Below, piece by piece: positions 52,359 through 60,831 of a stretch of 64,000 nucleotides of DNA; within the stretch, counting starts at the first letter, position 1; every line of letters starts with the position of its first letter. The stretch comes from Bradyrhizobium sp. SZCCT0148. GTDB lineage: Bacteria; Pseudomonadota; Alphaproteobacteria; Rhizobiales; Xanthobacteraceae. The stretch lies in assembly GCF_018129985.1 (NCBI RefSeq), contig NZ_JAFCKT010000006.1, forward strand, positions 310,001 to 374,000, written 5' to 3'. Made by a program: the position numbers and the translations under genes. A model generated the notes under the pieces. The model had not been told where the DNA came from. It saw only the letters and a program-made list of their open reading frames with translations, and did not search any database.

Positions 52359-53778
52359 CTTCGACCTCCCCATCACCTGCGTGCTCCGCGAGCCCGAAGC
52401 GCCGGAGCTTGACGTATAAACTCTGACGGCTGAGTCCGAGCATTTCCGCGGCCGATGCACGGTTGTCGCCAGTCAGTTCCAGTGCGGCCTCGATCGACAA
52501 TTTTTCGATGACATCGGTCGCCTCGCGCACGAGATCGCGCAGCGGAACACGGCCGATCTGTTCGGTGAGTTGGGCAACGGAGCGCGGGAGTTCGCGAGCC
52601 GAGGACGGCGATGCCGAAAGGCGCTTCTCGACATTGCGGATTGCGAAGCCGAAACCCTGCTTGCGGTCCTCGTGGACCAGAGACGCCGCTGAGACCTCGA
52701 CATCCGTGGTGGCGCCATGTTCGCCGCGCAGCGAGGTCGAGAACAGCTTGATCGAGCCGGTCTGGCGAAGATTGGCGAACGCCACCGCAAAGTCGACACC
52801 GGCACGGCCGAGCCAGCGATCCAGCGACTCCCCGCGTGCCTGCTCAGCGCTGCTGAGCTGCGCCATCTCAGTAAAAGCCGGGTTCACCTTGACGATACGG
52901 CCGTCATGCCCGGTGATGACCAACGCGTCGGGCGCGGCGTCGAAATACTCCAGCAAGCTCGATGTCGCCTTCAGCGCGTCGGCTTCCGCCGGCGTCTGCT
53001 GCGACGACAGGCGGACCAGAAACAAGGTCGCGTTCTCCTGCCGGAACTGGGACACGGCGACAAAGCACTCCCGGTCTCCCATCGCAAGCCGGGCACGGAC
53101 GTTGCCGTCACGACCGGTGGCGCGAACATTGGACAGCAGGGTTTGAACCGTCTCGGCATCCGCCGAAGCGAAATGTGAGGCGAGGTTCGATTTCAGAACC
53201 TGCGGTGCGCTCTCGTCGAACAGCGCCAGCGCGGCTGGATTGATCTCAAGAATGGCATTGTTGGAGGCATCAACGATCATGACCGCCTCCGACGAGACCT
53301 GGAATAGCAGGCGATAGCGCGTTTCGGCTTGGCGCAGCCGGGCATAGTCGCGCTCCATCGATTGCTGGGCGTTGACGAGCCGCTGCTGCATCGCTGCCAG
53401 CGGACGCAGATCGCGACCGACCACGACAAATCGATCGTTGCGTCCAATGTTGACAGCCGAATACAGCACCGGAATATCCGCGCCTCCGGGCGACGGATGG
53501 TTCACCTGACGCCAGATCGAGGACTTTCGGCTCACCGCGTCCTGGAGCAATTCTCTCGCTTTGCGACTGGTTTCGGAGGTCACGATGTCGGCGAGCTTCG
53601 AACCCAGCCAGCGGCCGTGGGCGTCGAGCTCGAGCGACAGGTCTTCCTTGTTGAAGGCGACATCGCGAATGATCCCCTCGCCGTCGATGATTACAGCGAC
53701 GTCGCTGGCTGCCGCGATCAGGTTCGCGGCTGGCAATGCGCCGAGATTCCCCAGCGACTCCTTCGGAGATTTGAACAC
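52351..53778 (-). CDS. ppsR: PpsR/CrtJ-type photosynthesis regulator (second copy, one cysteine)
   Basis: 475 residues from GTG 53778 (VFKSPKESLGNLGAL). Same plan as the other copy: N-terminal domain, Q-linker with QQSMERDYARLRQAETRYR (about 138-156), two PAS domains and a C-terminal helix-turn-helix GDNRASAAEMLGLSRQSLYV (about 437-456). Its only cysteine is C238 (DRECFVAV), in PAS1; none lies near the DNA-binding domain. The start is not certain: GTG has no clear ribosome binding site, while a GGAGGA lies about 17 bases upstream. Sits between pufM and bchG. Confidence 0.92.
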   Translation of the reverse strand: MFKSPKESLGNLGALPAANLIAAASDVAVIIDGEGIIRDVAFNKEDLSLELDAHGRWLGSKLADIVTSETSRKARELLQDAVSRKSSIWRQVNHPSPGGADIPVLYSAVNIGRNDRFVVVGRDLRPLAAMQQRLVNAQQSMERDYARLRQAETRYRLLFQVSSEAVMIVDASNNAILEINPAALALFDESAPQVLKSNLASHFASADAETVQTLLSNVRATGRDGNVRARLAMGDRECFVAVSQFRQENATLFLVRLSSQQTPAEADALKATSSLLEYFDAAPDALVITGHDGRIVKVNPAFTEMAQLSSAEQARGESLDRWLGRAGVDFAVAFANLRQTGSIKLFSTSLRGEHGATTDVEVSAASLVHEDRKQGFGFAIRNVEKRLSASPSSARELPRSVAQLTEQIGRVPLRDLVREATDVIEKLSIEAALELTGDNRASAAEMLGLSRQSLYVKLRRFGLAEHAGDGEVEDD

Positions 53779-53936
53779 CTGAACCAGGGCAAATATCCTC
53801 CAACAACCCGTGATATCTCACCTAGCGTTCCTCGAACCCGGTTTTTGTTGGCGGACGACCAACGCACGAAGCCCGGATCAGGCCGTACGCCGTCGCGTCG
53901 TCTCGGACAGCCGAGCCGGGAAGACGATGAAAGCGT

Positions 53937-53974
53937 GCGCGCGCCGCAGCGGCATGTTGCAATCCGGCGCGCGC
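53937..53974 (-). terminator. GC-rich hairpin after pufM
   Basis: gcgcgcgccg (53937-53946) and cggcgcgcgc (53965-53974) are exact reverse complements around an 18-base spacer. It begins 16 bases after the pufM stop, in the direction of the puf transcript, and likely ends or protects the 3' end of the puf mRNA. No T-run follows it. Confidence 0.5.
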
Positions 53975-53990
53975 CATATCTTCAAATGAA

Positions 53991-54914
53991 TTATCGCGGC
54001 AGTGCCAGGCCGTGCTTGACGCCCCAGTCGAACCAGTTGTCGACGACGGTACCGGAAAGCAGGATCCCGATGCCGCCCGTGAGCGGGCAGAGCACCGCAA
54101 ACCACCAGGCCCAGCGGTGGATAGATTCCGCCGTCGCGTTGAAGCCCATGGTCCAGCGCCAGAACAAGGCCGCCCGCTCGAGCGCCGTGCCTCTGTCGAC
54201 GATCTGCTCGATCTCGCGCTCGCCGCCATAGCGGCTGACCGCCAGGATCGTTGCGCCGTGCATCGCGAACAGCAGGGCCGAGCCATACAGGAAGGCGATC
54301 GAGAGCATGTGAAACGGATTGTAGAAGAGGTTGCCGTGGGTGATCGAGAAATTGTTGGTCCAGTCGAGATGCGGGAAGATCCCGAACGGAACGGCCTCGC
54401 TGAAGTGACCCATCAGCAGCGGCCGAATGAAGCCGAGCACCAAATAGAGCCAGATCGCGGACGCGAAGGCCCATGACACGTGCGTGCCCATGCCGAGCGC
54501 GCGGGCCCGACGGTACGTGCGCCCCCACCATAACAGGATCGAGGTGGTGAGGAAGAAGCCGGCCATCAGCCACCAGCCGCCTTCCTGCAATGGCGGAAAG
54601 CTGATGCCGTATTCAGGCTTCGGCGGCTCCAGCGACAGCCATGGCAACTGCCTGACGAATTCGATCGGGCTCCAGTTCACCGATGCAAGCATGTTGAGAC
54701 CGATGATCTCGATCGCAACGATGCCGCAGGCGATGGAGGCGAGTCCGAGAAATCCGAGATAGAACGGTCCGACCTGGGCGTCGCCGATCTTTCCGAGCCA
54801 GTAGTTGAACCGGCCCTCACTGGTACGAACCCATATTCCCGGCTGAATCGGAATGCCGGGGTAGATAGTGCTGCGCACCTGCACCTGCGTGAAGAAGTTC
54901 TGATATTGGGCCAT
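53991..54914 (-). CDS. pufM: Reaction centre M subunit
   Basis: 307 residues. Five transmembrane helices; binds the special pair, accessory pigments and the iron. Seen: MAQYQNFFTQVQVRS start, RFNYWLGKIGDAQVGPFYLG (about 35-54), HLDWTNNFSITHGNLFYNPFH (about 180-200) and WWGRTYRRARALGMGTHVSW. C-terminus ends GVKHGLALPR with no extension for a PufC contact. 27 bases after pufL. Confidence 0.97.
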   Translation of the reverse strand: MAQYQNFFTQVQVRSTIYPGIPIQPGIWVRTSEGRFNYWLGKIGDAQVGPFYLGFLGLASIACGIVAIEIIGLNMLASVNWSPIEFVRQLPWLSLEPPKPEYGISFPPLQEGGWWLMAGFFLTTSILLWWGRTYRRARALGMGTHVSWAFASAIWLYLVLGFIRPLLMGHFSEAVPFGIFPHLDWTNNFSITHGNLFYNPFHMLSIAFLYGSALLFAMHGATILAVSRYGGEREIEQIVDRGTALERAALFWRWTMGFNATAESIHRWAWWFAVLCPLTGGIGILLSGTVVDNWFDWGVKHGLALPR

Positions 54915-54941
54915 GGCTCAGGACTCTCTCTGATGACCGAA

Positions 54942-55778
54942 TTAGTTGGAGGACCAGATCGGAAGATTACGCCACCAGTTCCACCACTCCGACCAGGCAT
55001 CGCCTTCCGACCATAACGGCCCGCTGATCACAATGCAGACCGCGCTGAAGAACACCGCGGAGAGCGCGATGAACAGTCCGAGGCGATGGATGCCGATGGT
55101 GCCGACGGAATAGCCGATCAGATCCCGGAACATCGTGTTCTCATGCTCGGGCGTTTTCACAGCCTCCCCCTTGTCGGGATTGGTCGACGACAGGATCAGA
55201 CCGCCGTGCAGGGCCAGCGCCAAGCACGTCGTGAAGAAGAACGTGATGGCAATCATGTGCGCGGGATTGTAGTGGAAGTTCCCGTATTGGTAGCCGGTGT
55301 TCGACACCCAATCGAGATGGGTGATGATGCCGTAGGGGAAGCCGTAGCTCCACGATCCCATCAAGACCGGCCGGATCACCACCAGGGTGAAATAGGCTAA
55401 GATCGCGAAGCCGAAGGCGAACGGTACGTGATAGCCGATCCCGAGCTTTCGGCAGATCTCGACCTCCCGAAGCGCCCATGACACGAAGGCGCCGAGTGCG
55501 CAGATCGTGACGATTTGCCAGATCCCTCCCTCCTGCAGCGGCGCGAACGACAAGCCGTATTTTACATCCGGCGGATTGACGCTGATTTGCCAGAGATTCC
55601 AGGTGGGTCCGAGCGCAGTGTTCCAGAGGATCATCGCGATGCCGACGAACGAGAAGAACACCGTCGTCACCCCGAAGAATCCGACGTAGAACGGACCGAC
55701 CCAGAAGTCGAACAGGTCGCCACCGATGAGCGTTCCGCCACGCACGCGATATTTTCTTTCAAAGCTGAGCATTGCCAT
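54942..55778 (-). CDS. pufL: Reaction centre L subunit
   Basis: 278 residues, MAMLSFERKYRVRGG start. Five helices; GGDLFDFWVGPFYVGFFGV (about 19-37), YGIITHLDWVSNTGYQYGNF (about 147-166), NPAHMIAITFFFTT with a special-pair histidine. Works with PufM to bind the primary donor and quinones. Separated from pufA by 120 bases that contain a large hairpin. Confidence 0.97.
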   Translation of the reverse strand: MAMLSFERKYRVRGGTLIGGDLFDFWVGPFYVGFFGVTTVFFSFVGIAMILWNTALGPTWNLWQISVNPPDVKYGLSFAPLQEGGIWQIVTICALGAFVSWALREVEICRKLGIGYHVPFAFGFAILAYFTLVVIRPVLMGSWSYGFPYGIITHLDWVSNTGYQYGNFHYNPAHMIAITFFFTTCLALALHGGLILSSTNPDKGEAVKTPEHENTMFRDLIGYSVGTIGIHRLGLFIALSAVFFSAVCIVISGPLWSEGDAWSEWWNWWRNLPIWSSN

Positions 55779-55829
55779 CGTTCGTTCCTCCGCCTGCGAA
55801 AACCAGCGTGACCATCATCCCCGGGTCGC

Positions 55830-55881
55830 TACCGGAAGCGGACGAGACGGGCCGCTCGATCCTGCCTCGTCCGTTCCGGTA
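55830..55881 (-). other. Large hairpin between pufA and pufL (mRNA stabiliser)
   Basis: taccggaagcggacgag (55830-55846) pairs with ctcgtccgttccggta (55866-55881): 16 bp with one bulged base, 19-base loop. In Rhodobacter a hairpin at the same place protects the pufBA part of the message so that antenna polypeptides exceed reaction centre subunits; the same role is inferred here. Confidence 0.65.
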
Positions 55882-55898
55882 CGCATTTCGTCATGCCA

Positions 55899-56090
55899 TC
55901 AGGACGGCATGCTTGGTGGTGTGTACGGCAGAGTGATCTCTGACGTCTTCGCCTTGCGAGGCCCGTCCAGCCAATTGAACCGGTCGGTCGACAGCAGGAT
56001 GAAGTGGATCACGATCGCCAGTCCGAACAGGAACGTGAAGAGCGCGACCAAGGCACGGCGCGGATCGAACAGAAGCCAAATTCGCCACAT
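55899..56090 (-). CDS. pufA: LH1 alpha polypeptide
   Basis: 63 residues, MWRIWLLFDPRRALVALFTF. Single transmembrane helix with the bacteriochlorophyll-binding histidine in VIHFILLSTDRFNWL (about 28-42). Twelve bases after pufB. Pairs with PufB to form the LH1 ring. Confidence 0.97.
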   Translation of the reverse strand: MWRIWLLFDPRRALVALFTFLFGLAIVIHFILLSTDRFNWLDGPRKAKTSEITLPYTPPSMPS

Positions 56091-56102
56091 GATTGCCTCC
56101 CT

Positions 56103-56321
56103 TTATGTCAGGTACGAAAGGGCGACGCTGGCGACGTGCTGAATGCTATCCACCGCCGTCGTCTTGTAGCCGCCCGGGCCGGGCAACCAGGGACGCCACA
56201 TCCAGGCGAGGATATGGGCAACCACCGCGACAGCCGTGAAGAGCAGGAAGCTCGTCATGAATATCGAATGGAATTCCTTGGCTTCAGCTTCGGATAGCCC
56301 CGATAAGGAACCGTCCTTCAT
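56103..56321 (-). CDS. pufB: LH1 beta polypeptide
   Basis: 72 residues, ATG after TAGGAGGA. SLSGLSEAEAKEFHSIFM (about 5-22), single helix, bacteriochlorophyll-binding histidine and tryptophans in HILAWMWRPWLPG (about 36-48). Its C-terminal tail of about 23 residues after WLPG is longer than in many PufB proteins. Confidence 0.97.
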   Translation of the reverse strand: MKDGSLSGLSEAEAKEFHSIFMTSFLLFTAVAVVAHILAWMWRPWLPGPGGYKTTAVDSIQHVASVALSYLT

Positions 56322-56409
56322 TTGGTATCCTCCTAGTGATGGCCTTGCGGCCGTTCGCCGCCCGAGCGTGGGCGACAGCGATTGCCGAATCCATCGATAC
56401 GGCAGTTAT

Positions 56410-56432
56410 CCGCCCGGCAACCGGCCGGACGG
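56410..56432 (-). other. Hairpin just after the pufQ-like gene
   Basis: ccgcccggc (56410-56418) and gccggacgg (56424-56432) form a 9-bp stem with one G-T pair and a 5-base loop, starting 9 bases after the stop and about 90 bases before pufB. It may mark a processing or attenuation point between the bchZ part and pufBALM. Confidence 0.4.
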
Positions 56433-56440
56433 AATCCCGG

Positions 56441-56677
56441 TTACAGTCCCATGAACGATGAGGTCACGATCGTGCCGGCAGCACTGCGGGCCTCCGCGAA
56501 GATCGATTCGCGATTCCTGGAATGGTCGAAGACCGCTCGCTTGCGCCAGGGTGTCAGCCGCGAGAGCGCAGCCCGCAACAGAAAGGCCACGTAGCAGGCG
56601 CCAAATACCGCGTGGGATTCGATAGTCTTGTTCTCGCCGTGCGCTTTCGCTCGATCGCCATAAGCATAATCGGACAT
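56441..56677 (-). CDS. pufQ: PufQ-like small membrane protein
   Basis: 78 residues from ATG 56677 (MSDYAYGDRAKAHG), close to the 74 of Rhodobacter PufQ. One hydrophobic segment (about 24-40, FGACYVAFLLRAAL) and a C-terminal ESIFAEARSAAGTIVTSSFM that resembles PufQ-type proteins. Location between bchZ and pufB is that of pufQ, which stimulates bacteriochlorophyll synthesis. Start chosen for GGGAGG 8 bases upstream; an alternative ATG at 56755 overlaps the bchZ stop as ATGA and would add 26 residues. Assignment rests on position, size and the tail. Confidence 0.7.
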   Translation of the reverse strand: MSDYAYGDRAKAHGENKTIESHAVFGACYVAFLLRAALSRLTPWRKRAVFDHSRNRESIFAEARSAAGTIVTSSFMGL

Positions 56678-56751
56678 CGACATCACCTCCCGCATATCGT
56701 CTTTCAGGTGCAGATACGGAATCACCGGAAACAAACCGGCTTCGATAATTC

Positions 56752-58203
56752 TCATGCTGGCGCTCCACTCATCAGCACCGCGCGAGCCCTGTTCACGAAC
56801 TCCGTGGTGACGCGCGCTTCACCGGCCTGGCGCACACCGCTCTCGGCGGCATCGCGCAGGCGCTTGGCCGCCGAGATGCGCACCAGTACGGGATGGGCCT
56901 CCAGCACCTCGTCGAGGAGCGCTTTGGCCTCGTCGCTCCAGAGAATTTCCTCGTGCAGCCGGGCTGGCGTCGGGTCGACGCGATCGAGATCGGCCGCCAA
57001 AGGCAGGATATTGAACAACGCGTCGAACAGAGCGTTGCAGACCTCCTGAACGAGGTAGGTCGCGCCCGAATAGCCCATGAACGGCGTGCCGGTGTGGCGG
57101 CGAATCACCGCGCCCGGGAACGACGCCGGCACATAGATCGCCCGGCCACCTGCCTCGGCCAGGTACATGCGCTCGTTGTAGCTGCCGAACAGGATCAGCG
57201 GCGGCTTCTCGCGCACGGCAGATCGTACGGCATCGTTGTCCGGCTTGACGCCCGCTTTCCGCGAGAAGGAGAAGGTGCATGGCAGGCCCATCTCTCTTTC
57301 CAGGAAATTCCTGACGCCGCGTGCATAGGTCTCGTTGGCGACAATGGCGAAGCTGGCCGTGCCGAAAAAGTCCTGGGTCACCGATCGCCACAGATCCCAA
57401 AGCGGCTTGATGGTGGTGTGCTTCTCGCGCGCGATGAATGGCTCGGGATCGAGGCCCAGCATTTCGCCGAGCTTGCGCAGGAATCTGGTGGTGGAGTGAA
57501 GGCCAATCGGCGCCTGCAGATAGGGACGCTCCAGCGCCTCGCACAGCATGCGGCCGAACTCGCGGTACATGCAGACGTTGACGTCAGCATTCACCAGCTT
57601 AGGAATGTCGGCGAGGTGACTGCCAAGCGGAAACACCATGTTGATGTCGGCGCCGATACCCTCGATCAACCGGCGGATTTCGGCAAGATCGGACGGCATG
57701 TTGAAAGTGCCATAGATCGGCCCGATGATATTAACGCGCGGCTTGACGCCCTCGGCACGTGGCTTGCGTTCGGGGATCTTCTTGACCCCGTATTCCTTCC
57801 AGAGCCAAACGATGGCGCGGTCGGCGCTCTGCCACTGATCCTCGTCGATGGTGCGCGGCAGGAAACGCTTGATGTTTGTTCCCTCCGGGGTCACGCCGCC
57901 GCCGATCATTTCCGCGATCGAACCGGTGACGACGACGGCCGGCAGATAGGGATCGAGCACGCGGTGGGCGCGTTTCATCGCGCCTTCGGTACCGGTCTGT
58001 CCGAGCTCTTCTTCGCCGAGGCCCGTCACCACAATTGGTAGCTCGTGCGGCGGCAAAGCGTCGGTATAATTCAGCACCGATGTGACCGGCAGATTCTCGC
58101 AACCGACCGGTCCATCGATGATGACCTGCATGCCCTTCACTGCGGTGAAGGCATAGACAGCTCCCCAGTAACCACCCGCGCGATCATGATCCAGGACGAG
58201 CAT
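56752..58203 (-). CDS. bchZ: Chlorophyllide a reductase subunit Z
   Basis: 483 residues from ATG 58203 (MLVLDHDRAGGYWGAVYAFT); the long upstream extension is bchY shadow. NifK-like subunit of the XYZ reductase, which reduces ring B to the bacteriochlorin. Seen: IIDGPVGCENLPVTSVLNYT (about 28-47), cluster cysteine in VGCENL, GQTGTEGAMKRAH (about 66-78). Overlaps the bchY stop by one base (TGATG). Confidence 0.97.
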   Translation of the reverse strand: MLVLDHDRAGGYWGAVYAFTAVKGMQVIIDGPVGCENLPVTSVLNYTDALPPHELPIVVTGLGEEELGQTGTEGAMKRAHRVLDPYLPAVVVTGSIAEMIGGGVTPEGTNIKRFLPRTIDEDQWQSADRAIVWLWKEYGVKKIPERKPRAEGVKPRVNIIGPIYGTFNMPSDLAEIRRLIEGIGADINMVFPLGSHLADIPKLVNADVNVCMYREFGRMLCEALERPYLQAPIGLHSTTRFLRKLGEMLGLDPEPFIAREKHTTIKPLWDLWRSVTQDFFGTASFAIVANETYARGVRNFLEREMGLPCTFSFSRKAGVKPDNDAVRSAVREKPPLILFGSYNERMYLAEAGGRAIYVPASFPGAVIRRHTGTPFMGYSGATYLVQEVCNALFDALFNILPLAADLDRVDPTPARLHEEILWSDEAKALLDEVLEAHPVLVRISAAKRLRDAAESGVRQAGEARVTTEFVNRARAVLMSGAPA

Positions 58204-59810
58204 CAGATCATCTCCTCGGCTTTGCGCTTCTTGGCCTGGGCTTCGATCTGTTTCCTGTATTTTTCCCGGAATGCCACGTTTTCGTTCGGCGTATCCTCCC
58301 AGATGCCGGCCGCGTGGCCCTCGCCGACATCGCCGAAGAATTCCTTCATCTCGTCGAAGCGGCTCTGGTTCGCGAGCGCCGCGTTGACGACCTGCGCGAG
58401 AGATCCGGCACCCGCAACGCCGAACAACGGACGCGCCGAAATCAGGTTGGTGAAATACAGAGCCGGGATCGCGAGCTGTTTGGCCTTCTGGACGATGGGC
58501 GTGGTGCCAATGGCCAGATCGGGTTTGAACTCGCCGACAGCCGCGAGGTCCATTTCGAGCGATGCGCGATACTGGACTCGTGCGCCCCTGGATTCCAGCC
58601 ATTCGCGGTCGGCATCAGACCATTGCGTTCTTGGGCAGGCGGTTCCGACATACGGCACGCGCGCGCCGCTCTCGATAAGGAGCCGCGCGACGAGCAGTTC
58701 GGAACCCTCATAACCTGAGACAGTGATCCGCGCGTCGATCGGCTTCGCCGCGAGTGCAGTTTTGATCATCGGCAGGAAGCGGTTCTTGGCGGCGTCGATC
58801 TTATCGCGCGCGACGTTGCAAGCCGTGCCGATGGATTCAAGCCAGGCTTCGGTGCCATCATGTCCGACCGGGGCGGAACCAACGATCTTGCGTCCGGCCA
58901 GTTCGAACTGGCGGAAGCTCGCGGTGTAGAACGGATGGATCGCTGCAATCACGGAGCCGTCCAGCGCGGCATAGAGCTCGCGCCACTCGCGCGTCGGCAC
59001 CACCGGACCGGCCGCGAGACCGAGCGGCTCCAGCATCATGCCGATGCCGACCGGATCGGCGGGGAACATTTCGCCGACCAGCGTGACTGTCGGCCGTTCG
59101 CTCTTGCCGCCGCGCGGCGCCTGCACCGGCCCCTGCTCCACTTCCTTGCGGGCATATTCGAGCATCGCTGCCGCCAGCACATCCTTTGCCTCGGCATGGG
59201 TCGGCACACCGAAACCAGGCACGTCGATGCCAATGATTCGGACGCCGTTGATTTCATCCGGCAACAGATCCAGCGGAACGCCCGACGCCGTCGGCACGCA
59301 GAGATTGGTAATGATGATGGTGTCGTATAGCGCGGGGTCAGCGAGCTTGAAGACGGCTTCGCGAATGTCCTCGAACAGTTTCCCGGTGACGAGCGTCTCG
59401 GAGTTGAAAGGCACATAGCCGACGGTGCGCCGCGCACCGTAAAAGTGTGAGGTAAAGGTCAGGCCGTAGACGCAACATGCCGAACCCGACAGGACCGTCG
59501 CCGTGCGCCGCATCCGCAGGCCGACCCGGAGCGAACCGAACGCCGGGCACATGCTTTGCGGCTGGTCATGCGGGCCTTTGGGATAGTCGGCGGCATACCG
59601 GTCGAGGATATCGCTCTTTCCCGCAGCGCTGGCGGCAGCCTTGAGTTCGGCGGCGCCGGCATGACAGCCCAGGCCGTCGGTTTTCGTCGCCGCGGCGTTG
59701 AGGGTCGGCGGGGCAACGACAGCGTCCGTCGCGGCCAGCTCGACCTCGACGGGCTCATTCACGACAGACTCGGATATCGCGCCGGCGTATCGCGGCAGAA
59801 GGACGTTCAT
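58203..59810 (-). CDS. bchY: Chlorophyllide a reductase subunit Y
   Basis: 535 residues from ATG 59810 (MNVLLPRYAGAISESVV), preceded by GGAG. NifD-like subunit. Cysteines in QSMCPAFGS (about 87) and SACCVYGL (about 112), and NLCVPTASG (about 171). The N-terminal 65 residues are Ala/Val-rich and low in conservation. 25 bases after bchX. Confidence 0.96.
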   Translation of the reverse strand: MNVLLPRYAGAISESVVNEPVEVELAATDAVVAPPTLNAAATKTDGLGCHAGAAELKAAASAAGKSDILDRYAADYPKGPHDQPQSMCPAFGSLRVGLRMRRTATVLSGSACCVYGLTFTSHFYGARRTVGYVPFNSETLVTGKLFEDIREAVFKLADPALYDTIIITNLCVPTASGVPLDLLPDEINGVRIIGIDVPGFGVPTHAEAKDVLAAAMLEYARKEVEQGPVQAPRGGKSERPTVTLVGEMFPADPVGIGMMLEPLGLAAGPVVPTREWRELYAALDGSVIAAIHPFYTASFRQFELAGRKIVGSAPVGHDGTEAWLESIGTACNVARDKIDAAKNRFLPMIKTALAAKPIDARITVSGYEGSELLVARLLIESGARVPYVGTACPRTQWSDADREWLESRGARVQYRASLEMDLAAVGEFKPDLAIGTTPIVQKAKQLAIPALYFTNLISARPLFGVAGAGSLAQVVNAALANQSRFDEMKEFFGDVGEGHAAGIWEDTPNENVAFREKYRKQIEAQAKKRKAEEMI

Positions 59811-59835
59811 GTTGCGCTCCGCGTCATGCTGCCGC

Positions 59836-60831
59836 TCACGCCGCATCGTAGACGACTTCGAGGGACGGCTTGTCGACCACCGATTTTCCGCACATGTCTT
59901 CCATCGTCGCAGGCTCGAGTACGACGCCGCGACCGACCACTTCGCCCTTGAACAGGCCGAGCAAGCCGTCCTGGGTCAGCGGCGTGGGGCGAACCGGCGG
60001 CGCCAGGCCGACATTGGTGGCAAGCTCCTCGAACAAGGAACTCCACTGCCCGCCCGGCAGGCCGATGATCTCGTAATTCGCGCTCTTCTTGCGGATGTCG
60101 TCGTCGGCCGGGATTGCCGCAAGGACGGGAATGCCGACCGTCTGCGCAAATGCCGCCGCCTCGCCAGTGCCGTCGTCCTTGTTGATGACCATGCCGGCAA
60201 CGCCCACATTGCCGCCGAGTTTGCGGAAATATTCGACTGCCGAGCAGACATTGTTGGCGACGTAGAGCGACTGGAGGTCATTGGAGCCGACGACGATGAC
60301 CTTCTGGCACATGTCACGCGCGATCGGCAGGCCAAAGCCGCCGCACACCACGTCGCCGAGGAAGTCGAGCAGCACGTAATCGAATCCCCACTCGTGGAAA
60401 CCGAGCTTCTCCAGCAGTTCGAAGCCGTGGATGATACCCCGGCCGCCACAGCCGCGGCCGACCTCGGGGCCGCCGAGCTCCATCGCGAACACGCCGTCGC
60501 GCTTGAAGCAGACGTCGCCGATCTTGACCTCCTCACCGGCGAGCTTCTTCTTCGACGAAGTCTCGATGATGGTCGGACAGGCGCGACCGCCGAACAGCAG
60601 CGACGTGGTGTCGCTCTTCGGGTCGCAGCCGATCAGCAGCACTTTCTTGCCCTGCTGCGCCATCATGTAGGACAGATTGGCCAGCGTAAAACTCTTGCCG
60701 ATTCCGCCCTTGCCGTAGATCGCGATGATCTGGGTTTCCTTGGTCGCCGGCGTCGTCACCGGCGCATCCGGCTCGATCGACGCTTCCGCTCGCAGAGCGT
60801 CCTTCATGTTGATGTTCGGCACGACATTCAT
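59836..60831 (-). CDS. bchX: Chlorophyllide a reductase iron protein
   Basis: 331 residues from ATG 60831 (MNVVPNINMKDALRAE), overlapping the bchC stop as ATGA. NifH-like ATPase: P-loop YGKGGIGKS (39-47), cluster cysteines C128 (GRGCGGRG) and C163 (LGDVVCGGFG). Passes electrons to BchYZ. Confidence 0.97.
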   Translation of the reverse strand: MNVVPNINMKDALRAEASIEPDAPVTTPATKETQIIAIYGKGGIGKSFTLANLSYMMAQQGKKVLLIGCDPKSDTTSLLFGGRACPTIIETSSKKKLAGEEVKIGDVCFKRDGVFAMELGGPEVGRGCGGRGIIHGFELLEKLGFHEWGFDYVLLDFLGDVVCGGFGLPIARDMCQKVIVVGSNDLQSLYVANNVCSAVEYFRKLGGNVGVAGMVINKDDGTGEAAAFAQTVGIPVLAAIPADDDIRKKSANYEIIGLPGGQWSSLFEELATNVGLAPPVRPTPLTQDGLLGLFKGEVVGRGVVLEPATMEDMCGKSVVDKPSLEVVYDAA

